64,000 nucleotides of DNA from JBGQOJ01 sp052119585. Its GTDB lineage: Bacteria > Pseudomonadota > Alphaproteobacteria > Rhodobacterales > Rhodobacteraceae. Positions within the stretch are counted from its first letter, which is position 1. Each line of letters opens with the position of its first letter. The notes beneath the pieces are model-generated. The model searched no databases, was not told where the DNA came from, and saw only the letters and a program-made list of their open reading frames with translations. This document shows positions 50,694-58,741 of the stretch, one piece after another. Made by a program: the position numbers and the translations under genes. The DNA lies in the NCBI RefSeq assembly GCF_052119585.1, contig NZ_JBGQOJ010000003.1, positions 62,001 through 126,000 of the forward strand. Direction: 5' to 3'.

Positions 50694-53531
50694 TCAGCCT
50701 GCAACATTTTCCTGGGTGGCGCCCTCTGTCGCCTTCGGGCAGGTGAACCAGAACGATGTCGGGGCGCCCTTGACGCTGTCAAACCCGATTTGGCCGCCCA
50801 TTTGCTCGATCAGCTGCCTGCAAATGCTCAGTCCCAGGCCGGTGCCACCCTTGGCCCGTGTATCGGAACTGTCGGCCTGCGAAAACGGCTGGAATATCTT
50901 GGCTCTGAAGGCGTCAGGCACCCCTGCCCCGTCGTCCCTGACCGAAACCTTCTGCATCGCGCCGTCGTCTTCGATGGTTATTCGGACCGTGCCGCCCTCG
51001 TCCGAGAATTTGCAGGCATTCGACAAAAGGTTGATGACAACCTGCGACACGCGGTTGCGATCAACCCAGGCCGGATCGCCGCGCGACTGTGTCTTGACCG
51101 ATATATGGATCGCGCGTGCGGCGGCCGCAGGTCTGATCAGATGCACTGCGTCCTCGACAATTGCAGTCAGGTCTTCGGCCCGGAACGTAAAGTCTATATT
51201 CCCGGACGAGACCTTTTCCAGATCAAGAATGTCATTCACCAGATCAATCAGACGGTCCGTGTTGGTCAACGCAATTTCCAGCAGGCGTTCGCCCGATTTG
51301 GGTAGTTTGTCGCGCATCGTGCCCAGCATCAGCCCGATTGCCCCCTTGATCGAGGTCAGAGGCGTGCGCAACTCGTGACTGACGGTTGCGACGAACTCGC
51401 TTTTGATCCGCTCCACCTGCTTTTTCTCGGTGATGTCGTTGACCTGCGCGATAAAGACCTGCCCGCCGTTTCCAGGGTCGGTAACCCGCGAGATGCTGAT
51501 CAGCCCCCAGGCCAGTTCGCCGTTCTTTTTCATGATCCGGTGCTCGCCCTGATAGGTCTCGGGGCTGTCGATGGTCAGCTTGGCAATGTTTTGCGCGATG
51601 ACGTCATAGGCCTCGGGGAACACGATGTCCTGCGTCGACATATGAAGCAATTCGACCTCGGAATAGCCGGTCAACTGGCACATCGCGCCATTCGCGCCCA
51701 CGATATGCCCTGTTGCCTCGAACTGCGCCATGCCAGCGGGGGCGTGGGCAAGAAGCATGCGGAACCGTTCTTCGCTTGCGTGCAGCGCATCGCGCGTTTC
51801 GCGAAGCGAGGTCACATCGGTCTGCGCCCCGACCAGCCGCAGCGGCGTGCCATCGGGGGCGCGTTCTACCACGACGGCATCGCACCGGTGCCACCGCCAG
51901 CCCTTGTCACCGAAGTCAATTCTGATTTCGGAAATGGAACGCTCTGTCTCGCCGCGCAGACAGGCGGCATCTGCCGCCTCCAGTTGCGCCCTGTCATCGG
52001 GATGAATCCGCCCGAAAAAATTGCTCTGGTTTGCGATGGTCATGTCACCGACGGGCAAATCCATCAGCGACCGCCAGGTGTCGGACACAACCGACACCCC
52101 CGTCACCAGATTGACGTCGAACACACCGATTTCGGCCCCTTGCAGCGCAAGGTTCCAGCGTCTCTCGGTCTCTTGCAGGTGCCGCGCACTGGCCTCTTGC
52201 TCTGTGACGTCCCGCGCAACGGCGGTATACCGCGTCTCTCCGGCGGCGGTGGACCAGGTGTTCATCTGCACATCCAGCATCAATGCAGACCCGGTCTTGG
52301 TCCTGCATCTGGCCGGCAGCGCGGTGCCCCAATGATCAGAGGTGTCCTGCGGAACCAGATGGTCAAACGGCAGGCCGCCCATTTCAGCAGCGGAATAGCC
52401 GAACAGACTCTCGGCGGCCTGATTGGAGCTGATGATTTCGCGGCTTTCATTCAACACAAAGATAGAAACCAAGGCGTTCTCGATCACCGACTGGTTCTCT
52501 TCCTCGCGCGAGGTCAGCTCTTTGGTTTTTTCATCGACAAGCGCGGTGGCAACCTGTTCCCTTTGATAGGTCAAAAGCAGAAACGCGCCGAAAAGACCGG
52601 TCAACCCGAAGCCGACAAGCAAAACGCCCCAGGCCGCCGCCCCTTGCACGGGGTGTTCGAAGGCCTCTGTGCTTGCCCATTCCAGCGTCCATTCCCGGCC
52701 GAATACCGAAATCACGGCCGTCCGCACAAGCGCAGAGGCATAGGCTGCACTGCCTGCGGGCCTGCTGTCATAGACAAGCATTCCGGCATCGGTGGTCCGG
52801 CCGTCATAAACCCTCAGGTCGAAATCAACCCCTTGGCTGAGCGTCAGCTGGTCCAGCACGCGGGCCCCGGTGAAGGGGGCATAAATCCATCCCACAAAGG
52901 CACCGCGGGTGCCATCTTGATTGGGAAACGCCTCATAATGTGGATACAACAGCAAAAACCCCGGAAGGTTCGTGCCATCCTGCACCAGATCAATCCGCCC
53001 CGTCAGGCGTGCGGTTCCGGTGGCCCGGGCCAGTTCGGCGGCGGTTCGTCGCTCTGCCTCGAAGGTAATATCCAGACCGACAGCAGGCGCGTTTTCCGCC
53101 AAAGGTTCGATGTATTTGACAACCATCTTTTCCGTCGAGGACGTGTCCGGATGGATCTTCAGATCGACGATGCCTGCCTCTTTTGTTTGCGCGATAAAGG
53201 CCTCTGTCTTGTCGTGGGCCACCGGAACGATCAGACCGATCCCGCTGATACCCGTCAGCTTGTTGCCGATATCCAGCGCGTCGACGTAAACCCGCCACTC
53301 GGCCAGATTGACATCCTCGGATGCCCCCAGAAAGCCGCTGATCCCGCCCAGACTTTGACGATAGCTTTGCAACCGCACCAGCAACGCGCCGCGGCTGTTG
53401 TCGATGATGCGCTGGAATGCGTTCTCCTGGCGTGCGGTCTCGAAGGATCTGACCCCCAGAAATGCGAAAACGGACAGGCTGACACAGGCGACAAACAGGG
53501 ACAAATGCGCCATGCGCGACCTGGCTCTCAC
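50694..53531 (-). CDS. CHASE-PAS hybrid-less sensor histidine kinase
   Basis: A 945-residue kinase. A membrane segment (residues ~9-27) is followed by a periplasmic CHASE domain (~70-250; QSYRQSLGGISGFLGASEDV is the usual opening) and a second membrane segment (~305-325). Then come three PAS domains (~345-450, 470-590 and 595-705), HisKA with phospho-His719 in FVATVSHELRTPLTSIKG, and HATPase with LLSNACKFSDEGG and GGTGLGLSICRQ. CHASE domains sense small external ligands. The start is GTG 53531 or ATG 53513; neither has a strong ribosome site. No receiver is fused. Confidence 0.87.
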   Translation of the reverse strand: MRARSRMAHLSLFVACVSLSVFAFLGVRSFETARQENAFQRIIDNSRGALLVRLQSYRQSLGGISGFLGASEDVNLAEWRVYVDALDIGNKLTGISGIGLIVPVAHDKTEAFIAQTKEAGIVDLKIHPDTSSTEKMVVKYIEPLAENAPAVGLDITFEAERRTAAELARATGTARLTGRIDLVQDGTNLPGFLLLYPHYEAFPNQDGTRGAFVGWIYAPFTGARVLDQLTLSQGVDFDLRVYDGRTTDAGMLVYDSRPAGSAAYASALVRTAVISVFGREWTLEWASTEAFEHPVQGAAAWGVLLVGFGLTGLFGAFLLLTYQREQVATALVDEKTKELTSREEENQSVIENALVSIFVLNESREIISSNQAAESLFGYSAAEMGGLPFDHLVPQDTSDHWGTALPARCRTKTGSALMLDVQMNTWSTAAGETRYTAVARDVTEQEASARHLQETERRWNLALQGAEIGVFDVNLVTGVSVVSDTWRSLMDLPVGDMTIANQSNFFGRIHPDDRAQLEAADAACLRGETERSISEIRIDFGDKGWRWHRCDAVVVERAPDGTPLRLVGAQTDVTSLRETRDALHASEERFRMLLAHAPAGMAQFEATGHIVGANGAMCQLTGYSEVELLHMSTQDIVFPEAYDVIAQNIAKLTIDSPETYQGEHRIMKKNGELAWGLISISRVTDPGNGGQVFIAQVNDITEKKQVERIKSEFVATVSHELRTPLTSIKGAIGLMLGTMRDKLPKSGERLLEIALTNTDRLIDLVNDILDLEKVSSGNIDFTFRAEDLTAIVEDAVHLIRPAAAARAIHISVKTQSRGDPAWVDRNRVSQVVINLLSNACKFSDEGGTVRITIEDDGAMQKVSVRDDGAGVPDAFRAKIFQPFSQADSSDTRAKGGTGLGLSICRQLIEQMGGQIGFDSVKGAPTSFWFTCPKATEGATQENVAG

Positions 53532-53850
53532 GCTTTAACACCAGTTATTTGCTTGCGCGCCATATGTATCCGAACCGTGCTGTTTGTTTCTAATAGATTT
53601 ATTCCGGGCAGATTTGATTATAACCATAGGTTGTTTTGCGCGATAGCGAATTTTGAACAAGCCGCGGCAGTGTTGCGACAGTGTTGCATTCCCCGACGTA
53701 TTGGTCGTGCAGCATGATCGCAACCAACATTCCACGCACCGTCAAGGCAATTAGGCGGCCCACAGAGGGCGGGTTGAAACACCGGAATTCGGCCTTTGCC
53801 TCGCTCTGGCGCTGCGCTAGGCTGGACCTGAAAAATCATCGGGGCATATC
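53532..53850. promoter_or_regulatory. Divergent intergenic region between CHASE kinase and sugar dehydrogenase
   Basis: 319 bases. Relatively AT-rich near 53580-53660, fitting promoters for one or both genes. A 9-mer CAGTGTTGC occurs twice (53668-53676 and 53679-53687, 11-bp period). No coding sequence, hairpin terminator or RNA gene is apparent. Confidence 0.4.
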
Positions 53851-55140
53851 ATGGACTTTCTGGCACGCGCGACGGCTATTGTGGGCGGCACAATGGTGCT
53901 ACTCAGACGGATGGGGGCGCCCGACACACAGGCTGTCGGCACGACACCAACAATCCCAGAGGCAAAGAAACAGGGGATCATGACCCTGAAAATGCCCACC
54001 GCAAAAGGCTGGGCGCCGGGTCAGGTGCCGTCGGCGGCTCCGGGGCTCAAGGTCAATGCCTTTGCGTCGGATCTGCAACATCCGCGCTGGATCGAGGTGC
54101 TGCCGAACGGCGATGTTCTGGTCGCCGAGGCGCTGCAACAGGCCAGCCCGCCGAAAAACCTGATGGACCGCGTCACCCAGGCCACGATGCGCCGCGCCCG
54201 TGCGCTGGGGAACAGCGCCAACCGGATCACGCTGTGGCGCGACGAAGACGGCGACGGCGTGGCCGAAACCCGCAAGGTGTTTCTGGAAAACCAGAACCAG
54301 CCCTTCGGTATGGCGCTGGTGGACGGCACATTCTATGTCGGCAACACCGACGGCATCGTTGCCTTTCCCTACAAGGACGGCGACACCCGTCTGGCAGGTC
54401 CGGGCCACAAGCTTGTCGCGTTCAAGCCGGGCGGGCATTGGACCCGCAGCCTGATTGTCTCGCCCGACCGAACCAAAATCTATGCCGGTGTCGGATCGCT
54501 GACCAATATCGCAGATGACGGCATGGACGCCGAGGAAGGCCGCGCCGCGATCTGGGAGCTTGACCTTGCAACCGGAAAGGCGCGCATTTTCGCGTCCGGC
54601 CTGCGCAACGCCGTGGGCACGGCCTGGGAGCCGGAGACAGGGGCGCTGTGGACCGTGGTGAACGAGCGGGACGGCCTTGGCGACGAGACCCCGCCGGATT
54701 ATCTGACCTCGGTGCAGGATGGCGGGTTCTACGGCTGGCCCTATTGCTATTGGGGCAAGACGGTGGATGACCGTGTGCCGCAGGATCAGGCGCTGGTGGA
54801 TCGCGCGATCACGCCCGATTACGCGCTTGGTGGCCATACCGCGTCGCTGGGCCTCTGCTGGATGCCAGAGGGCACCCTTCCCGGCTTTTCTGACGGGATG
54901 GTCATCGGTCAGCACGGCTCCTGGAACCGCTCCACATTGAGCGGCTACAAGCTGATCTTTGTGCCGTTCGAAAACGGCCACCCGTCGGGGCCGCCCCGCG
55001 ACATTCTGTGGGGATTTTTGTCTCAGGACGAAAAAGTATCGTTCGGGCGTCCGGTCGGTGTCACTATCGGCCCCGACAAGACCTCTTTGCTGATGGCCGA
55101 CGATGTTGGCGATGTCATCTGGCGGGTCACCGGGGCGTAG
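53851..55140 (+). CDS. PQQ-dependent sugar (sorbosone-type) dehydrogenase family protein
   Basis: A 429-residue beta-propeller of the soluble sugar dehydrogenase/sorbosone dehydrogenase class. Motifs: LQHPRWIEVLPNGDVLVAEAL, RITLWRDEDGDG, FASGLRNAVGTAWEP, VNERDGLGDETPPDYL, GGFYGWPYCYWG and a C-terminal MADDVGDVIWRV. These enzymes oxidise aldoses or act as PQQ-bound periplasmic dehydrogenases; the substrate is unknown. The N-terminus has a short hydrophobic stretch (ATAIVGGTMVLL) that could be a signal; a start at MTLKMPTAKGW, about residue 44, is also possible. Confidence 0.82.
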   Translation: MDFLARATAIVGGTMVLLRRMGAPDTQAVGTTPTIPEAKKQGIMTLKMPTAKGWAPGQVPSAAPGLKVNAFASDLQHPRWIEVLPNGDVLVAEALQQASPPKNLMDRVTQATMRRARALGNSANRITLWRDEDGDGVAETRKVFLENQNQPFGMALVDGTFYVGNTDGIVAFPYKDGDTRLAGPGHKLVAFKPGGHWTRSLIVSPDRTKIYAGVGSLTNIADDGMDAEEGRAAIWELDLATGKARIFASGLRNAVGTAWEPETGALWTVVNERDGLGDETPPDYLTSVQDGGFYGWPYCYWGKTVDDRVPQDQALVDRAITPDYALGGHTASLGLCWMPEGTLPGFSDGMVIGQHGSWNRSTLSGYKLIFVPFENGHPSGPPRDILWGFLSQDEKVSFGRPVGVTIGPDKTSLLMADDVGDVIWRVTGA

Positions 55141-55244
55141 CGCCCGAAGTTGGCGCAGGCGGGCGGCGTTCGGGGTGCATATCAATTCACGCCGAACGGG
55201 CCGGACTGCTTTGCGCGCCCCAAGGCGCTGGGGTAAGACGGGTC

Positions 55245-55865
55245 ATGTCACAGATAGAATCACTTTTCGTCACCCGCCTGTACCGCGCCGCACTTGCCGA
55301 ACTCGGCAAGGCGCCCGACGCGGCAGAGCTTGAAACCACCTGCCTGTCGATTGCCGAGGATGACGAGGCCGGACAGGACTGGTGCGAGAAACACGGCTAT
55401 CCGGGCTATACCAGCTATGCCTCGCTGGATGATCTGGCCTGGCGGTTCCCGATCTTCAAGGATCTGGTCAAGGTGCTGGACAAGCATGTTGCGGCCTTTG
55501 TCAAAGACCTTCAGTTCGATCTGGGCGGCAAGAAGATCAAGCTGGATTCAATGTGGATCAACATCCTGCCCACAGGCGGCGTGCACACATCGCATCTGCA
55601 TCCGCATAGCGTGATCAGCGGCACCACCTATGTCACGATGCCCACAGGCGCCAGCGCCATAAAGTTCGAGGATCCGCGGCTGGCGATGATGATGGCCGCG
55701 CCTGTGCGCAAGGCCAAGGCGCGGCCCGAATTGCGCACGTTTACCTATGTCGCCCCCGAAGCGGGCGAGGTTCTGCTGTGGGAAAGCTGGCTACGCCACG
55801 AGGTGCCGCTGAACATGGCCGACGAGGAACGGATCAGCGTCAGTTTCAATTACGCCTGGGGCTGA
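55245..55865 (+). CDS. Putative 2OG-Fe(II) oxygenase (TIGR02466-like)
   Basis: A 206-residue protein. It begins MSQIESLFVTRLYRA, the opening I associate with the TIGR02466 family of predicted 2-oxoglutarate/Fe(II) enzymes. The likely iron ligands are His residues in GGVHTSHLHPHSVISGTTYV and the distal His in WESWLRHEVP, with an Arg in DEERISVSFN positioned for 2OG. The substrate is not known. It follows the sugar dehydrogenase by 104 bases on the same strand. The ATG at 55245 has only a weak ribosome site. Confidence 0.75.
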   Translation: MSQIESLFVTRLYRAALAELGKAPDAAELETTCLSIAEDDEAGQDWCEKHGYPGYTSYASLDDLAWRFPIFKDLVKVLDKHVAAFVKDLQFDLGGKKIKLDSMWINILPTGGVHTSHLHPHSVISGTTYVTMPTGASAIKFEDPRLAMMMAAPVRKAKARPELRTFTYVAPEAGEVLLWESWLRHEVPLNMADEERISVSFNYAWG

Positions 55866-55909
55866 GGCGCGACAGGATCACCGCCGCGCCCATGCGCCGC
55901 CGCGTCGCT

Positions 55910-56767
55910 TCAGGTTCTGAACACCACGGTTTTGGTCCGGTTCAGCAAAACGCGGTCCTGCAAATAGTATTCGACCGCCCGTGCCAGAACACGCCGTTCA
56001 ATATCACGACCCTTTTTCACCAGCTCATCGGGTTGGTCCGCATGGGAAATGCGCTCGACGTCCTGCTCGATGATCGGACCCTCATCCAGATCCTCGGTCA
56101 CGAAATGCGCCGTCGCGCCAATCAGTTTGACCCCGCGCGCATGGGCTTGGTGATAGGGTTTCGATCCTTTGAAACCGGGCAGGAAACTGTGGTGGATGTT
56201 GATACACCGTCCCGACAGGAATGCCGAAAAATCATCGGACAGGATTTGCATATACCGCGCAAGAACCACCAGATCGGCACCTGAATCGGTGATCAACTGC
56301 TTCAACTGCGCCTCTTGCTGCGGCTTGGTTTCTTTCGTGATGGGGCAGTAATGGAAGGGAATGCCGTGAAAATCCAGCCCGACGAAACTTGTGGCGGGGT
56401 GGTTGGCGCAGATGCCGACAACATCCATTTCAAGTTCACCGATCCGGTGGCGATACAGCAAATCGGCCAAACAGTGATCGAACTTGCTGACCAGTATCAT
56501 CACCTTCTTGCGCGCCGTCGGTGTTTTGAATCCAAAGTCGAGGCCATGCGGCCCGGCGACATCCCCAAATCCGGCCAGAACCGCGTCGAACCTGTCTTCG
56601 GCGACAAAATCAAAAGCGATCCGCATGAAAAAGTTGCCGGTGTCGGTGTCGTCGTATTGCTGTGCCTCGACAATATTCGCGCCACACTGCGCAAGAAACG
56701 TCGAGACAGCCGCAACGATACCTGCATGGTTCTTGCACGACAGCGTCAGAATATAGGGAGCACTCAT
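55910..56767 (-). CDS. purU: Formyltetrahydrofolate deformylase
   Basis: A 285-residue enzyme hydrolysing 10-formyl-THF to formate and THF, feeding PurT and balancing one-carbon pools. An N-terminal ACT domain (LTLSCKNHAGIVAAVSTFLA, cited as landmark) and a C-terminal formyltransferase-like domain with ICANHP, YMQILSDDF, NIHHSFLPGFKG and GATAHFVTEDLDEGPI are clear. The start at 56767 is typical (MSAPYILTLSC); frames to 56950 have no family support. It lies 65 bases downstream of iolB on the same strand. Confidence 0.93.
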   Translation of the reverse strand: MSAPYILTLSCKNHAGIVAAVSTFLAQCGANIVEAQQYDDTDTGNFFMRIAFDFVAEDRFDAVLAGFGDVAGPHGLDFGFKTPTARKKVMILVSKFDHCLADLLYRHRIGELEMDVVGICANHPATSFVGLDFHGIPFHYCPITKETKPQQEAQLKQLITDSGADLVVLARYMQILSDDFSAFLSGRCINIHHSFLPGFKGSKPYHQAHARGVKLIGATAHFVTEDLDEGPIIEQDVERISHADQPDELVKKGRDIERRVLARAVEYYLQDRVLLNRTKTVVFRT

Positions 56768-56832
56768 GCTGGTTTGTCCAGTTCTGGGATAGGGTAAGGG
56801 GGGATGATCCGGCGTGCGGGCCTGACGCGGGG

Positions 56833-57633
56833 TTACTGGTCGCGCTCGTAGATCCAGTTGTGGTCGGGATGGTTCTGGAACCGCCATTTGCGGATCGGGC
56901 CGGCCATGACGTTCAGGTAATACATCTCGTAACCGTAGGGCACGCCGCAAGGGTGATGGCCGCGGGGCACCAGAACGACGTCGTGGTTGCTGACGGCCAT
57001 CGTCTCGTCAAGGCTGCCGTCCTCGGTCCAGACCCGCTGGATGCCATAGCCCTGTGCGGGGTTCAGGCGGTGGTAATAGGTTTCTTCCAGATAGGTCATG
57101 TTCGGATAGTCGTCTTCGTCATGGCGGTGCGGCGGGTAGGACGACCAGTTGCCTTGCGGGGTGAAGACCTCTGTCACCAGCAGGCTGTCGGCGACATCAA
57201 TGCCTTCCATGGCGATGTTGTTGATATAGCGCGTGTTGGCCCCCTGCCCGCGCGGGGTCAGTTCCGGCAGGTCCAGAACCCGCGCCGCATGGCCGCCTTT
57301 GCCCGGCGCAGTGCAGACCGCCAGCGTGCATTCGGTGGTGGCGGTGGCCGACCAGTCGGACCCGTTGGGAATATAGACGCAATGCGGCGGTGTGCGCTCG
57401 AACACATCCATCCGGTCGCCCAGTTCGCCGAAATCCTGATCGCCGGCGCCGATGCGGGCCTTGCCCTCGACCAGCACAAGTATCACTTCGGTGTCGCCCG
57501 TGGGTTCGGCGACGGTTTCGCCTTTGGCCAGACGATACAGCCCGAACCCGACATAGCCCCAGCCCGCATCATTGGCGGTGATGTCATGAACCTTGCCAGT
57601 GGTCCCCGAAGGTTTGCGCAGCAGGTCGGTCAT
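56833..57633 (-). CDS. iolB: 5-deoxy-glucuronate isomerase
   Basis: A 266-residue cupin-fold enzyme of myo-inositol catabolism (5-deoxy-D-glucuronate to 2-deoxy-5-keto-gluconate). Markers: GFGLYRLAKGETV, PPHCVYIPNGSDWSATA, the metal-site SSYPPHRHDEDDYPNMTYLEE and HPCGVPYGYEMYYLNVMAG (landmarks). The ATG overlaps the preceding small membrane-protein gene. The enzyme acts after IolE and IolD. Confidence 0.93.
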   Translation of the reverse strand: MTDLLRKPSGTTGKVHDITANDAGWGYVGFGLYRLAKGETVAEPTGDTEVILVLVEGKARIGAGDQDFGELGDRMDVFERTPPHCVYIPNGSDWSATATTECTLAVCTAPGKGGHAARVLDLPELTPRGQGANTRYINNIAMEGIDVADSLLVTEVFTPQGNWSSYPPHRHDEDDYPNMTYLEETYYHRLNPAQGYGIQRVWTEDGSLDETMAVSNHDVVLVPRGHHPCGVPYGYEMYYLNVMAGPIRKWRFQNHPDHNWIYERDQ

Positions 57634-57842
57634 TGGTCAGGGCCTTTCGCTTTATCGGTTTTCTGCCGGAACACAAAGAAGAACTGCCATGCGCAGTAAA
57701 CCCCCAATGCCCCGAACAGGATCGCCCAGAACGGCTCGTTACTGCGGAGTTCCACAGCGCCCCACCCCAGACAGAACACGACGACCGCGATCCGCCGCCA
57801 AAGCGGTCGGAAGAACGGATGTTGCACATCAAGTATCTGCAT
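57630..57842 (-). CDS. Small membrane protein in the iol operon (DUF3329-like, unverified)
   Basis: A 70-residue protein. It opens MQILDVQHPFFRPLWRR, then two hydrophobic segments (residues ~18-32 and 38-56), then a charged tail. I recall short proteins with this HPFFRPLWRR pattern beside iol genes in other alphaproteobacteria, annotated as DUF3329; that label is from memory. Its start overlaps the iolE stop as TGATG and its stop overlaps iolB, so it is fully embedded in the operon and surely expressed. Function unknown. Confidence 0.7.
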   Translation of the reverse strand: MQILDVQHPFFRPLWRRIAVVVFCLGWGAVELRSNEPFWAILFGALGVYCAWQFFFVFRQKTDKAKGPDQ

Positions 57843-58741
57843 CAGCTTTTGTCCAATCCGGCCCCTTTGGCCATCTCGCGCAGGGATTTCAGACCCAGCG
57901 ACTGATAGTCGAACGGGTTGCGCAGGGCGGGGTCCTGCTCTGCCTCGATCACCAGCCAGCCGTGATAGCCCGCGTCCGCGGCGACCTTCAGGACAGCGGG
58001 AAAATCAACGCCGCCTTCGCTATCACCCGGCACGGTAAAGACGCCACGGCGCACGCCCTCAAGGAACGACAGCCCCTGTTCGCGCACCTCTGCCATAACC
58101 GAAGGACGCACGTTCTTGGCATGCAGATGCCCGACGCGGCCCGCGTGGCGCGCCAGAACCTCTGCCGGGTTTCCGCCGCCGAAATAGCAATGCCCCGCGT
58201 CGAACAACAGCTTGGTTGCAGGTCCGGTATTGGCCATGAACAGGTCGATTTCACCGGGCGTTTCCACGATGGTGCCCATATGGTGATGGTAAACAAGCGT
58301 CAGACCCTGCGCCTGTGTAAAGGCGGCAATCGCCTCGACCTTGGCACCGAACTCTGCCCAGCGATCCGTCGCCAGAACAGGGCTGTCCGCCAGCGGCGCG
58401 CTGTCCTTGCCGTGAATCGCATTAGAGGTCTCGCAAGCGATGCAAACGCTGCATCCCATCGCCTTCAGGCGGTCCAGATGCGGCTGCATCGCCACTTTCT
58501 GTTCCTCGACAGACAGTTCCAGCAAATCCAGCGAATACCACGCCGACACGAACCGCAGCCCGTGCGGGTCCAGCACCGCCTTCAGCGCAACCGGGTCCCA
58601 TGGCATCTTGTGGCCATTCTCGATCCCGTCAAAGCCGATCTTGCCTGCTTCGGTCAGGCACTGCGCCAGCGGGATATCCGCGCCCAGCGTCTGGTCGTCG
58701 TCATTGGACCATGCAATCGGGTTTGTGCCGTAGCTAATCAT
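57842..58741 (-). CDS. iolE: Myo-inosose-2 dehydratase
   Basis: A 299-residue TIM-barrel enzyme that converts 2-keto-myo-inositol into 3D-(3,5/4)-trihydroxycyclohexane-1,2-dione. The sequence begins MISYGTNPIAWSNDDDQTLGA. It contains the metal-site pieces LVYHHHMGTIVE and LLFDAGHCYFGGG. Its ATG overlaps the iolD stop as ATGA. Confidence 0.93.
   Translation of the reverse strand: MISYGTNPIAWSNDDDQTLGADIPLAQCLTEAGKIGFDGIENGHKMPWDPVALKAVLDPHGLRFVSAWYSLDLLELSVEEQKVAMQPHLDRLKAMGCSVCIACETSNAIHGKDSAPLADSPVLATDRWAEFGAKVEAIAAFTQAQGLTLVYHHHMGTIVETPGEIDLFMANTGPATKLLFDAGHCYFGGGNPAEVLARHAGRVGHLHAKNVRPSVMAEVREQGLSFLEGVRRGVFTVPGDSEGGVDFPAVLKVAADAGYHGWLVIEAEQDPALRNPFDYQSLGLKSLREMAKGAGLDKS

Noticed and set aside
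53668..53687. Tandem 9-mer CAGTGTTGC as an operator
   Set aside because: Only two short copies at 11-bp spacing in a long gap; this could easily arise by chance.
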